Shown here piece after piece: positions 32,789-40,499 of a stretch of DNA of 44,401 nt (positions are counted from its first letter, which is position 1; every line of letters starts with the position of its first letter). The stretch is from Helicobacter didelphidarum (GTDB lineage Bacteria; Campylobacterota; Campylobacteria; Campylobacterales; Helicobacteraceae), in the NCBI RefSeq assembly GCF_003364195.1, contig NZ_NXLQ01000017.1, forward strand, positions 1 to 44,401, in the 5' to 3' direction. Under the pieces are notes generated by a model. That model was not told the origin of the DNA and did not search any database. It worked only from the letters and a program-made list of their open reading frames with translations. The position numbers were made by a program, and so were the translations under genes.

Positions 32789-33510
32789 TGTGCAATTTCT
32801 TGAAAAACTTTTGGGTCAAAAAGAATGCGTCCGCAATGTGGGCAGTGAATAATTTCATGACCTTTCTCAATATCAACAAGGTTTTTATTGTTTAATTTTA
32901 TAAAGCAACCCGCACAAGCATTTTTATAAATCGGGGTAACACTTGAGTTGCCTGCCCACTTTCTAATTTTTTCATAAAGTCGCAAGAGAGCAGGATCCAT
33001 TTCAAGAGCAACCGCCCGTCTTTTTGCACTAACCTCATCTTGTTCTTGCTTAATTTGACCAACAGCATTGCTTGAAGCTAATTCTATTTGTTCGATTTCG
33101 TTATTGAGTTGTTGTATAGTTTCTGTAAGGGTAATAATTTTTTCTTGTGCATGGGCAATTTCTCTTTCGAGTCTTTCAATTTCATTATTAAAGGCAGTCA
33201 TTTTCTCGCGTAGAATATCTTCTTCCATACTAAGATTCTTCATTTCTTTTTCACTTTTACTATCTTTCAATCGTTCGCGAATTTTTTCAATCTCTGTTGA
33301 AATAGTGTTAAACTCCTCATTACTTTTGGTAAGTGTATCTTGTTTAGATACAATACCTGCTTCTAATTCTATTTTTTCTTTTTCAGCTTGTGTTTTTTCA
33401 TTCATTTTTGCATACATTGGGGCTTTTTTTTCTTCAATTAAAGGGTTATATTTTGACACTTCAAGGTCAAGTTGATTCACTTCAATAAGTTTTTTTAGGT
33501 TTTCATTCAT
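32785..33510 (-). CDS. flgZ: FlgZ-like coiled-coil zinc-ribbon protein
   Basis: 241 residues. Residues about 30-165 are a long antiparallel coiled coil; the C-terminus carries a zinc ribbon with CAGC (Cys-199, Cys-202) and CPHC (Cys-223, Cys-226). This is the layout of H. pylori HP0958/FlgZ, which stabilises the sigma-54 factor RpoN and is required for flagellar gene expression, and which also lies between a Nif3-like gene and waaA. AGGAG lies close to the ATG. 4-base overlaps on both sides indicate tight co-translation with nif3 and waaA. Confidence 0.9.
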   Translation of the reverse strand: MNENLKKLIEVNQLDLEVSKYNPLIEEKKAPMYAKMNEKTQAEKEKIELEAGIVSKQDTLTKSNEEFNTISTEIEKIRERLKDSKSEKEMKNLSMEEDILREKMTAFNNEIERLEREIAHAQEKIITLTETIQQLNNEIEQIELASSNAVGQIKQEQDEVSAKRRAVALEMDPALLRLYEKIRKWAGNSSVTPIYKNACAGCFIKLNNKNLVDIEKGHEIIHCPHCGRILFDPKVFQEIAQ

Positions 33511-34271
33511 TGCGATTCTCCTAAGTATTTAAATGGATTATGTGAATTTAGAATTATAGCTTGAATATCATTTTTTTGCAAAATTTTTGCCACCAGGGAT
33601 GCAAAAATACACTCACTTTCAAAATGTCCAATTTCAATAAAGTTAATTCCAAGTGAATTAGCAATCATAGCATCATGATATTTTATATCTCCTGTGATAA
33701 TGCAGTCATTTTTATTTGCAATAATATATGAAGAAGCGTTTGATCCACAAGTAAGATAAATATTATTAATAAAATCTGTAGCTTTAGAATATCGTAAGAA
33801 TGATATGTTCAGAGTTTTTTTAAGAGAATGAGCAAGAGATTCAATTGATGTTTGTTCTTGTTTTTTGTGCATATAAATAATGCTAAAGTCTTGAGTCTGT
33901 GTGTGTGCAAAGCCTAGTTTTTCAAGTTCTAGTTTTGTTGCAAATGCTTGATTAAGATGTGTTATATCAAAATTTGTATGCATGGAAATCACAGCAATAT
34001 TTTTTTTGATACATGCTGCGATGAGGTTGCATGGATAAGAATTTATTTGAAAATTTTGTAATGGTTTAAAAATCAATGGATGATGTGTAATGAGTAAGCT
34101 ATCTTGTTGCATAGAATCTATCACTTGCCAATCAATCTCTAAAGCAATGTAGAGATGTTGAAAACAAGATTCTAACGAACCGACATTGAGTCCACTATTA
34201 TCCCATTTGGCTTGTAACTCAAATGGGCTAATGGTATTTAGAATCTCATAAATTTCTCTGATAGTATACAC
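33507..34271 (-). CDS. Nif3-like dinuclear metal centre protein
   Basis: 254 residues, matching the short Nif3/YbgI class. Metal ligands are visible: WDNSGLNVG (Asp-24), ITHHPLIF (His-63/His-64), HTNFD (Asp-102), and near the end EIGHFESE (His-216, Glu-220). The family forms hexameric toroids with two metals per subunit, sometimes called GTP cyclohydrolase I type 2, but a firm physiological reaction is not established. First gene of the nif3-flgZ-waaA operon. Confidence 0.92.
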   Translation of the reverse strand: MYTIREIYEILNTISPFELQAKWDNSGLNVGSLESCFQHLYIALEIDWQVIDSMQQDSLLITHHPLIFKPLQNFQINSYPCNLIAACIKKNIAVISMHTNFDITHLNQAFATKLELEKLGFAHTQTQDFSIIYMHKKQEQTSIESLAHSLKKTLNISFLRYSKATDFINNIYLTCGSNASSYIIANKNDCIITGDIKYHDAMIANSLGINFIEIGHFESECIFASLVAKILQKNDIQAIILNSHNPFKYLGESQ

Positions 34272-34632
34272 TTTTTTCCTTAAATCAATATTCTTATATA
34301 GTGAGGGTTAATAGCGTTGATTACCTTATGGAATCAATGTAAAGCGAGATATTGTAACATATATTTGCAAATTCCAAGATAATTAAATCTGCGATGTGAG
34401 ATTTTCAATAAATGTTTAGGACTGGAGATTAACTTAAATCCATCAAAAAAATAATTTAAGAGTTTTTAAATTATTTTAATTAAATTAAGGATAGAAATCT
34501 TGTATGACAACCAAACTTGATTTCTCTTGAATAATCTTGCAATTTATTTCATTTTAAGTTATAATATTGTTTATGCTTTAAGTAGGGGGCATATCCGAAA
34601 TAGGCATAAATTTCATGTTAAGAGGAATTGTT
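34272..34632 (+). promoter_or_regulatory. Promoter and leader of atpE
   Basis: The gap between the divergent nif3-like gene and atpE holds TATAAT at 34560-34565, giving a leader of about 60 bases. TTTATGC (34570-34576) and GCATAAA (34604-34610) could pair to form a leader stem enclosing a GGGGGC stretch. The rest is AT-rich without a recognised feature. Confidence 0.55.
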
Positions 34633-34965
34633 ATGAAAAAGATTCTTGTTGTATTTTTTGCATCAATTGGTTTTGCTTTTGCTGCCGCAACATCTAGTAA
34701 AACTGGTATTTTTGGTGAAGATATTGTTATGGCGCTTTCTGTGCTTGCAGGTGTTGTTGGCTTAGGTATCGCAGCACTTGGTGGCGGTATTGGTATGGGG
34801 CATGCTGCTGCTGCTGCTATTTCTGGGACAGCTAGAAATCCCGCATTAGGTTCAAAACTCCAAACCACAATGTTTATTGCAATCGCTTTGATTGAAGCAC
34901 AAGTTATTTACACACTCGTATTTGCAGTTATTGCTATTTATGTAAATCCATATATTGCACAATAA
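34633..34965 (+). CDS. atpE: F-type ATP synthase subunit c
   Basis: 110 residues from ATG 34633, which has AAGAGGA about 8 bases upstream; the ATG at 34615 precedes that site. An N-terminal hydrophobic, alanine-rich extension (MKKILVVFFASIGFAFAAA) is followed by the two c-subunit helices with the glycine-rich GLGIAALGGGIGMGHAAAAAISGTARNPAL and helix 2 IALIEAQVIYTLVFAVIAIY, with the ion-binding Glu. Forms the rotor ring of FoF1. In epsilonproteobacteria atpE lies outside the main atp operon, as here. Confidence 0.96.
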   Translation: MKKILVVFFASIGFAFAAATSSKTGIFGEDIVMALSVLAGVVGLGIAALGGGIGMGHAAAAAISGTARNPALGSKLQTTMFIAIALIEAQVIYTLVFAVIAIYVNPYIAQ

Positions 34966-35027
34966 TATTTTTTAAGAAACTATTGTAATAAATTCTAGCC
35001 CAAGTTCTTGTAATTTGGCTAGAATTT

Positions 35028-35111
35028 GCGCTGGTGGTGGAATGGTAGACACACCATCTTGAGGGGGTGGCGGAGCAATCCGTGTGAGTTCAAGTCTCAC
35101 TCAGCGCACCA
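35028..35111 (+). tRNA. tRNA-Leu (GAG)
   Basis: Acceptor GCGCTGG pairs with TCAGCGC; anticodon stem CCATC/GGTGG holds loop TTGAGGG, anticodon GAG. Long variable arm (CGGA-GCAA-TCCG) typical of class II tRNA-Leu. T arm GTGAG-TTCAAGT-CTCAC; encoded CCA. Confidence 0.95.
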
Positions 35112-35167
35112 TGTTTGATATACAATACAAGAAAATAAACAAACAACAACTTTTTCGTAGGTAAGTA

Positions 35168-35254
35168 GCCGGAGTGGTGAAACTGGTAGACGCGCTAGAC
35201 TCAAAATCTAGTAAGGGCAACCTTGTGTCGGTTCGAGTCCGACCTTCGGCACCA
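35168..35254 (+). tRNA. tRNA-Leu (CAA)
   Basis: Acceptor GCCGGAG/CTTCGGC, anticodon stem CTAGA/TCTAG with loop CTCAAAA (anticodon CAA), variable arm AAGG-GCAA-CCTT, T loop TTCGAGT, encoded CCA. Confidence 0.95.
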
Positions 35255-35318
35255 TTTATTTCGGTCAATATAACTAAGCTCAAATTAATACTTCATAATA
35301 GATACCTCAAATCGAAAT

Positions 35319-35395
35319 GTCCTGATAGCTCAGCTGGATAGAGCGTAAGATTCCTAATCTTAAGGTCATGGGTTCAAATCCCGTTTGGGACACCA
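35319..35395 (+). tRNA. tRNA-Arg (CCT)
   Basis: Acceptor GTCCTGA with TTGGGAC, D arm AGCTCAGCTGGATAGAGC, anticodon stem TAAGA/TCTTA with loop TTCCTAA (anticodon CCT, reading AGG), T loop TTCAAAT, encoded CCA. The orphan peptide cluster (unit IV) ends 250 bases downstream. Confidence 0.95.
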
Positions 35396-35646
35396 AAAAC
35401 ATGAATTACTCTATTTTTTATATTATCACTTAAATATTATTAATAGGTTATATATAGTGTTTTTGTCATGTAAAATGAGTTTATAAAATGTCTATGTTCA
35501 CTTAAAATTTTTGGTGCAATAAAAGTATAGAAGCTATAAAAATCACATAGTTATTAAGTCTTCCAAACTACTCTTTTCATAAAGTAAGTGAAGATGTTGC
35601 ACTAAAATAAATATAAAAATTATTATCTCGCTATCAACGCTATTTA

Positions 35647-35697
35647 CTATTCCCTATAAACAAACAGAACAAAGAAAAGTAATTTTCCGAGTCTCAT
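35647..35697 (-). CDS. Micropeptide MRLGKLLFFVLFVYRE, 16 aa (unit IV, ORF3)
   Basis: Starts at the ATGA overlap with ORF2 of unit IV and has AAGGA upstream. Differs from the unit III copy by one residue (Tyr-12 to Phe) although the two lie 29 kb apart. The sequence beyond the stop (TAGCGTTGATAGCGAG) is shared with unit III too. Confidence 0.6.
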   Translation of the reverse strand: MRLGKLLFFVLFVYRE

Positions 35698-35804
35698 TGT
35701 TTATCCTTTTCAAGTTTTTCTATTCTTTTGCGTAAATCAAATATATAATACGCTTGAAACAAAACAATCAATAAAAAACAAAATTCAAGCCAAAAATCAA
35801 TCAT
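35694..35804 (-). CDS. Small membrane protein with charged tail ending KDKQ, 36 aa (unit IV, ORF2)
   Basis: ATG at 35804 with AAGGAG 7-8 bases upstream. A hydrophobic helix rich in Phe (WLEFCFLLIVLFQAYYIF) is followed by DLRKRIEKLEKDKQ. Same topology and same end as ORF2 of units II and III despite little identity in the helix. The stop overlaps ORF3. Confidence 0.6.
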   Translation of the reverse strand: MIDFWLEFCFLLIVLFQAYYIFDLRKRIEKLEKDKQ

Positions 35805-35846
35805 GTTAAATCTCCTTAGATATGATATATATTGTCTTTAAAGGTT

Positions 35847-35864
35847 ACCCCTTTTTCAAGGGGT
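35847..35864 (-). other. GC-rich hairpin between ORF1 and ORF2, unit IV
   Basis: On the minus strand ACCCCTT, loop GAAA, AAGGGGT: a perfect 7-bp stem with a GNRA loop in the same place as the hairpins of units I and II. Confidence 0.55.
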
Positions 35865-35871
35865 TTTAGGC

Positions 35872-35988
35872 TTAAAGCCACTTTAAAAGAAATAGTATGA
35901 TTGATACTATTTTTACTGCATAATACACAATCTTCACTATATCCTTACAAAGTTTGACTTTTTGCCTAATCTTTTTAAGTCGTTTTAT
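35872..35988 (-). pseudogene. Cationic membrane peptide ORF with ATG changed to ATA (unit IV, ORF1)
   Basis: Reading from ATA at 35988 gives 38 codons: basic head (KRLKKIRQKVKLCK) and hydrophobic end (IVYYAVKIVSIILFLLKWL), clearly related to the 36-residue ORF1 of unit II, whose ATG occupies the same place after GGTTAGTTTT/GGTAGTTTC. ATA is a very poor start and no in-frame ATG follows, so the ORF is probably silent; in-frame GTG codons further in would give only a truncated peptide. Confidence 0.55.
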
Positions 35989-36009
35989 GAAACTACCTTT
36001 AAAGATTAT

Positions 36010-36049
36010 TTGTAACAAGCTATTTCTAACTTGTTACAATGTAATTATA
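36010..36049 (-). promoter_or_regulatory. Promoter plus 5-prime GNRA hairpin leader, unit IV
   Basis: On the minus strand TATAAT (36049-36044) is followed by the same hairpin as units II and III (TAACAAGTTA, GAAA, TAGCTTGTTA; 36036-36013). Here flanking bases also pair, extending the stem to 13 bp (36010-36039). It lies 90 bases beyond the metN stop, on the same strand. Confidence 0.75.
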
Positions 36050-36140
36050 TTTTTATTCGTGGTTTTTAAATAATTATTTTGAGCTTTTAGATTCTTAAAT
36101 GTTGTTGTAGAATATGGGACAAATAAACTCAAACAAACCC

Positions 36141-37136
36141 CTAAGAATCTATTTTCTCTACCAATACACCTTTTTCTTGCAAATAATTAATGGCTTTTAT
36201 ATTTGCTTCTTGATTATCATCAAATGCAATAAATAAATGCCCAATTTCAGTATGCGACAATGCTTCAATATTTCCTGCCAAAATATTTACGCTAACCCCA
36301 AATTTTTTTACTATTTCAGAAATAAGAGGATCATGGATATATTGTCCAATAAATGAGATTTTATATATTTGTTTATGTGTTTGTTTCAAAATCTCTTCAG
36401 ACGAAAGAGCCGGAAGATATGAAATAAGCTCCTTTGTAACCTCATGTTTCGGAGACGCAAAGACTGCCTCAACACGACCATATTCAATGATTTCTCCAGC
36501 ACTCATGACACACATATTGTTACAAATTTCACGCACAACCTCAATTTGATGTGTGATTAAAAGTATTGTAAGGTGAAGTTTTTGTTGTAATTCATGCAAG
36601 AGATTCAAGATTGATTTTGTCGTTTTTGTATCAAGTGCACTTGTTGCTTCATCACATAAGAGAATCTTCGGACTATTTGCCAATGCCCTTGCTATCGCTA
36701 CTCTTTGTTTTTGCCCACCACTTAGTTGGCTTGGATAAAAACTTGCTTTATCTTCTAATCCAACAAGTTGCAAAAGCTCTTTTACGCGTTCTTTTATAGA
36801 ATCTTTTTTCCATTTCGCAATCTCAAGTGCAAAGGCAATGTTACCAAAAACATTACGAGATTCTAAAAGATTAAAATGTTGGAAAATCATACCAATTTTT
36901 TGTCGAGTCTTTTGGAGTTCAGATTCACAAAGAGCTAATATATTTTGTTTATCAACAATAACTTTCCCAGAACTTGGTAACTCTAAACGATTAATAAGGC
37001 GGATAAGGGTTGATTTACCTGCACCAGAATAACCAATAATCCCCATAATATCACCTTTTTCTACATATAAATCAAGGTTTTTGATGGCTTGAAATCCATT
37101 TGGGTAAATTTTTGTAATATTTTTTAACTCAATCAT
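36141..37136 (-). CDS. metN: Methionine ABC transporter ATP-binding protein MetN
   Basis: 331 residues. Walker A GYSGAGKST (35-43), Q-loop in IGMIFQHFNLL, signature LSGGQKQR (138-145), Walker B ILLCDEATSALD (158-169), and a switch His in LLITHQ. The C-terminal about 75 residues (ISFIGQYIHDPLISEIVKKFGVSVNILAGNIEAL) form the NIL domain that senses methionine and inhibits transport, which separates MetN from other ATPases. The permease gene metI and the binding protein gene metQ, normally just downstream, are missing; the orphan peptide cluster lies there instead. Confidence 0.93.
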   Translation of the reverse strand: MIELKNITKIYPNGFQAIKNLDLYVEKGDIMGIIGYSGAGKSTLIRLINRLELPSSGKVIVDKQNILALCESELQKTRQKIGMIFQHFNLLESRNVFGNIAFALEIAKWKKDSIKERVKELLQLVGLEDKASFYPSQLSGGQKQRVAIARALANSPKILLCDEATSALDTKTTKSILNLLHELQQKLHLTILLITHQIEVVREICNNMCVMSAGEIIEYGRVEAVFASPKHEVTKELISYLPALSSEEILKQTHKQIYKISFIGQYIHDPLISEIVKKFGVSVNILAGNIEALSHTEIGHLFIAFDDNQEANIKAINYLQEKGVLVEKIDS

Positions 37137-37336
37137 ATATTCTATACCCTAACTTACAAATAGTATTTTTATGTAAATACTTAAAAGAATGCAATAATAG
37201 CACATTTTTTGATAAAATACAACGACGAAATTCACATCTTTATTGCTATCTTTTGGTAAATATCATATCTCAATTTTTAGAATATTTAAGTAGAATCTTG
37301 TCTTGTAGAGTAATATTAAAAACGAAAGAAGATTCT

Positions 37337-38431
37337 ATGAAACCAATTAAAGCATTACTACTCACTTTTATATGTTGTAGTATTTTTATGATATTTTGCA
37401 TATATTATTTTTATAAAAATCCCGATATTTTGCGACAATACGCCACAAAAACCCAAAACAATGCGAAAGATTCTAGTTTAATAAAACGAAATTCTTCTGA
37501 AATTATCAATGAACAAAGTAAAAAGATACAAAATCCCCCTCATTTGAAAGATATTTCTAACACAATAGAAAATATAGATTCTAAGAATTGGGAATCCCAA
37601 AAGAATCTATATTTATTAGATGAAGCTCTTTCTAGTGAAGCTACAACAAATGCACAGGAGCAATTTTTACGGGGAGAATTGCTAGACAACACCCTTAAAG
37701 ATATTCAAGAGAAAAATATAGTCAAGAATCTAGTTGATGCAGAATCACAAAACTTATTACTTTTAGGATTAGAAAACAAATACCAAAACATACAACCAAA
37801 AATTTGGCAAGAAAATCCCCAAGGATCAATCAACACAATTCAAACAAACAAGAAGATTCTCTACCTTACGCTTGATGCGTGTGGTGGTGCTTATGATAAA
37901 GAGTTGATTGATTTCCTTGTAGAAAGCCATATTCATGCGACACTTTTTATTAATGCACATTGGATTGAATCTCATAAAGAGGAATTTTTGGAATTAGCAA
38001 ATAATCCTTTCTTTTCTATTCAAAATCATGGCACAAAACATAAGCCTTTAAGTGTAAATGGTAAAAGCATTTATGGAATACAAGGAACAGATTCTGTTGC
38101 TGAAGTTTTCCATGAAATTTATGATAATGAAAAATTAATTTTCAATCTTACAGGCAAAAAGCCAACATTTTTTCGTTCAGGAACAGCTTATTATGATGAC
38201 ATTGCTTTAGCAATTGCTCAAGATATGGGATATAAAATTGGTGGTTTCGATATTATTGGTGATGGTGGGGGGACTTTTTCTTATAATAAGATTTTACAAC
38301 AAGCAAAAAAAGTGCGGAGTGGTTCAATATTGATTTATCACTTTAACAAACCAAAAGGTGATACACGTAAAGCATTGCAGACGCTTATTCCACAATGGCT
38401 TGAACAAGGGTATGAATTTGGGTTATTATAA
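37337..38431 (+). CDS. Membrane-anchored polysaccharide deacetylase-like protein (NodB domain)
   Basis: 364 residues from ATG 37337; the longer frame from 37253 has no start site. One N-terminal helix (about 5-24) anchors it in the inner membrane with a periplasmic Lys/Asn/Ser-rich linker (30-170). The NodB homology domain (about 175-364) has KILYLTLDACGG in place of the usual TFDDG, the metal His pair in NHGTKHKPL, TFFRSGTAYYDD, and ILIYHFNKPKGDTRKAL near the end. The Asp-Ala-Cys-Gly form is known in a subset of the family, so activity is plausible. Substrate, peptidoglycan or surface glycan, is unknown. Divergent from metN. Confidence 0.8.
   Translation: MKPIKALLLTFICCSIFMIFCIYYFYKNPDILRQYATKTQNNAKDSSLIKRNSSEIINEQSKKIQNPPHLKDISNTIENIDSKNWESQKNLYLLDEALSSEATTNAQEQFLRGELLDNTLKDIQEKNIVKNLVDAESQNLLLLGLENKYQNIQPKIWQENPQGSINTIQTNKKILYLTLDACGGAYDKELIDFLVESHIHATLFINAHWIESHKEEFLELANNPFFSIQNHGTKHKPLSVNGKSIYGIQGTDSVAEVFHEIYDNEKLIFNLTGKKPTFFRSGTAYYDDIALAIAQDMGYKIGGFDIIGDGGGTFSYNKILQQAKKVRSGSILIYHFNKPKGDTRKALQTLIPQWLEQGYEFGLL
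37570..37614. repeat. Nested inverted repeats inside the deacetylase gene
   Basis: AAATATAGATTCT (37570-37582) is the exact complement of AGAATCTATATTT (37602-37614), and between them TTGGGAATCCCAA (37588-37600) is itself palindromic. It lies in the region encoding the variable linker, so protein constraint is weak. Confidence 0.8.
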
Positions 38432-38526
38432 GTTTTTATACTTAAAAATCAGTAAAATTTGTAAGTATGTAAAAAATATTTAGGAATTTAGCTTTGTATT
38501 TGAACATACTTTGGGAAAAAAAGACT

Positions 38527-39429
38527 TTATTTTTCTCTGTCTGCAAGATAATCATATAACCGCAATATATCCGCATAGCTTGTTAAATCTAAGTGCATCG
38601 GCGTAAGAGAAATATATCCTTGATTCAGTGCTTCAAAATCTGAAATCAGAGCAACTCCTTTATTATTTATTTCAGAATCTGCTTGTGGTTGTTTTGCATC
38701 ATGTGTATATATATCTTGTAATATATTATCTTTTATAAAAGGATTTTCTGTGTTATCTCGTTCTTTCCATTGCAGTGCATTTACACCAAACCAATAAACT
38801 GTGTGATTTCTTGGGGTAAGAAAACTTGCTAAATTTGAGTCAAAGATTCTATAACCAAGCTGAGTAATTTTTACACCCCTGCATTCTTCTTTGGAAAGTG
38901 CAGGGACATTAACATTTAAGAATTTTCTATGTCCAATGTGATATTTCTTATTAAGAATATCTTTTGTCAGACTTTCAACATAATCGAGTGCAAGACTAAA
39001 ATCTCGATTGATTGTTTTAGAATCTTCTCCATATTTATCATCAATAAATTGTGAAATTGCAATACTATCAATGCCATGAATAGCACCCTCTATTGCTCCA
39101 GCAACCGTGCCCGAGTAGGTAGTGTCTTCACCCAAATTTGCCCCAATGTTAATACCCGAAATAATTAAGTCTGGTTTTTTTTCTTTGAAAAGTTCGCGTA
39201 TAGCAATATGTATGCAATCCGTTGGCGTTCCATCGTCAAGCTTATAGAAATCTTTTTCAATTTCGATGAGTTGCAGTGGTTTTGAAACACATAAACCATG
39301 TCCACAAGCAGATTTTTCATTAGCGGGAGCAACTGCAATTACCCTTGCAAATTTGGAGAGAGTGTCACGCAATTGTGTAAATCCTTTGCTTATATACCCA
39401 TCATCATTTGTTATGAGAATAGTTTTCAT
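38527..39429 (-). CDS. surE: 5-prime/3-prime-nucleotidase SurE
   Basis: 300 residues. N-terminal ILITNDDGYISKG with metal-binding Asp-8 and Asp-9, PANEKSACGHGLCVSKPL with Ser-39, DGTPTDCI, and LIISGINIGANLGEDTTYSGTVAGAIEG with the Asn ligand. SurE removes phosphate from nucleoside monophosphates and helps survival under stress. It is longer than the usual 250-265 because of an insert around residues 225-255. Monocistronic. Confidence 0.95.
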   Translation of the reverse strand: MKTILITNDDGYISKGFTQLRDTLSKFARVIAVAPANEKSACGHGLCVSKPLQLIEIEKDFYKLDDGTPTDCIHIAIRELFKEKKPDLIISGINIGANLGEDTTYSGTVAGAIEGAIHGIDSIAISQFIDDKYGEDSKTINRDFSLALDYVESLTKDILNKKYHIGHRKFLNVNVPALSKEECRGVKITQLGYRIFDSNLASFLTPRNHTVYWFGVNALQWKERDNTENPFIKDNILQDIYTHDAKQPQADSEINNKGVALISDFEALNQGYISLTPMHLDLTSYADILRLYDYLADREK

Positions 39430-39643
39430 AAATTAACCTTTAATAAAGAATTTTCGTCAGAACAGAATCAATAAAACAATAAAAATCAACTTGAATATTT
39501 TTGGTAAAATCGGCGAAAGTAATTTATGATGTAGTATCATACAATAAAGTAAGATTCCGAGTGAATTAAGAATATCATATTAAAAAGTTGAGAATATTAG
39601 TTATGGATTTGCTTGTATTCTTTATTCTCTGTCTATTTGTAGA

Positions 39644-39720
39644 TGGTACGCCCAAGAGGATTCGAACCTCTGACCTACGGCTTAGAAGGCCGTTGCTCTA
39701 TCCAGCTGAGCTATGAGCGC
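39644..39720 (-). tRNA. tRNA-Arg (TCT)
   Basis: Minus strand. Anticodon stem ACGGC/GCCGT with loop CTTCTAA (anticodon TCT). D arm AGCTCAGCTGGATAGAGC, T loop TTCGAAT, encoded CCA. Confidence 0.95.
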
Positions 39721-39723
39721 ATG

Positions 39724-39800
39724 TGGTACGCCCAAAGGGAGTCGAACCCCTAACCCCCAGATCCGAAGTCTGGTGCTCTATCCAATTGAGCTATGGACGC
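39724..39800 (-). tRNA. tRNA-Arg (TCG)
   Basis: Minus strand. Anticodon stem CCAGA/TCTGG with loop CTTCGGA (anticodon TCG), D arm AGCTCAATTGGATAGAGC, T loop TTCGACT, encoded CCA. Only three bases separate it from the other tRNA-Arg. Confidence 0.95.
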
Positions 39801-39901
39801 ATGTCCTAAGAGAATCTTTATTATTTTAATATAAATTAATAAAAACCCTAATAATTTAAAATAAAAAGGACTTTATGTAACTATTTTTTATAATAAGTCT
39901 A

Positions 39902-39979
39902 TGGGGTGGATGATGGGTTTCGAACCCACGACCCTCAGAGCCACAACCTGATGCTCTAACCAACTGAGCTACACCCACC
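39902..39979 (-). tRNA. tRNA-His (GTG)
   Basis: Minus strand. Anticodon stem TCAGG/TCTGA with loop TTGTGGC (anticodon GTG). The extra 5-prime G (39979) opposite C at the discriminator position, specific to tRNA-His, is present; CCA is encoded. Confidence 0.95.
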
Positions 39980-39991
39980 AAAATAATAAAA

Positions 39992-40069
39992 TGGTCGGGG
40001 CGAAAGGATTCGAACCTTCGACCCCTTGGTCCCAAACCAAGTACTCTAACCAGACTGAGCTACGCCCCG
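39992..40069 (-). tRNA. tRNA-Pro (TGG)
   Basis: Minus strand. Acceptor CGGGGCG/CGCCCCG, anticodon stem CTTGG/CCAAG with loop TTTGGGA (anticodon TGG), T loop TTCGAAT, encoded CCA. Confidence 0.95.
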
Positions 40070-40499
40070 ACACATGATAACAAAACCCATATTCTAACGA
40101 AAAAATGAAAATAAGTCAAGATAGGGTAAGTATATTTTCAAGCAATAAAAATATACAATTCAAATGAGTTATACAAATTTATTTATTCGGAATCTTTTAA
40201 TGAGTGGGAGGCTTTAAGCATTTTACTTTCAAGACAAAATATTATATGAAAGATTTTTAATATCCCAAAGAAAGAGAACTTGAAAATTTTTACTATGAGA
40301 ATATTCTTTATTATTTTGAATAATTCAAAAAATATGTTATTGTATAAAAGATTATCAAAATCTAATGTTTATGGAATTAATTTTTTAAGGAAGCATTGTT
40401 TTTTTTTGTTGTTGGAACGAAGATTTGATCTTTTATTGGTGTTATGTGTAGATTTTTTAAGTTTTTTATATCGATTTATTTAGGTAGTATCCTACATTG
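40070..40499. other. Intergenic region without supported gene
   Basis: About 430 bases. A plus-strand frame from TTG 40280 encodes a 67-residue basic, hydrophobic peptide, but start signal and composition are not persuasive, and nothing supports it. The region should hold the promoter of the minus-strand tRNA group. Confidence 0.5.

Noticed and set aside
33068-33475. 135-residue plus-strand frame
   Set aside because: Antisense to the coiled coil of flgZ; the long open frame is a by-product of Glu/Lys/Ile-rich codons.
35319-35395. tRNA-Arg as the attachment site of the unit IV cassette
   Set aside because: No repeat of the tRNA 3-prime end was found near the cassette, and there is no integrase gene.
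40280-40483. 67-residue plus-strand frame
   Set aside because: TTG start, no convincing ribosome site; typical chance frame in AT-rich DNA.
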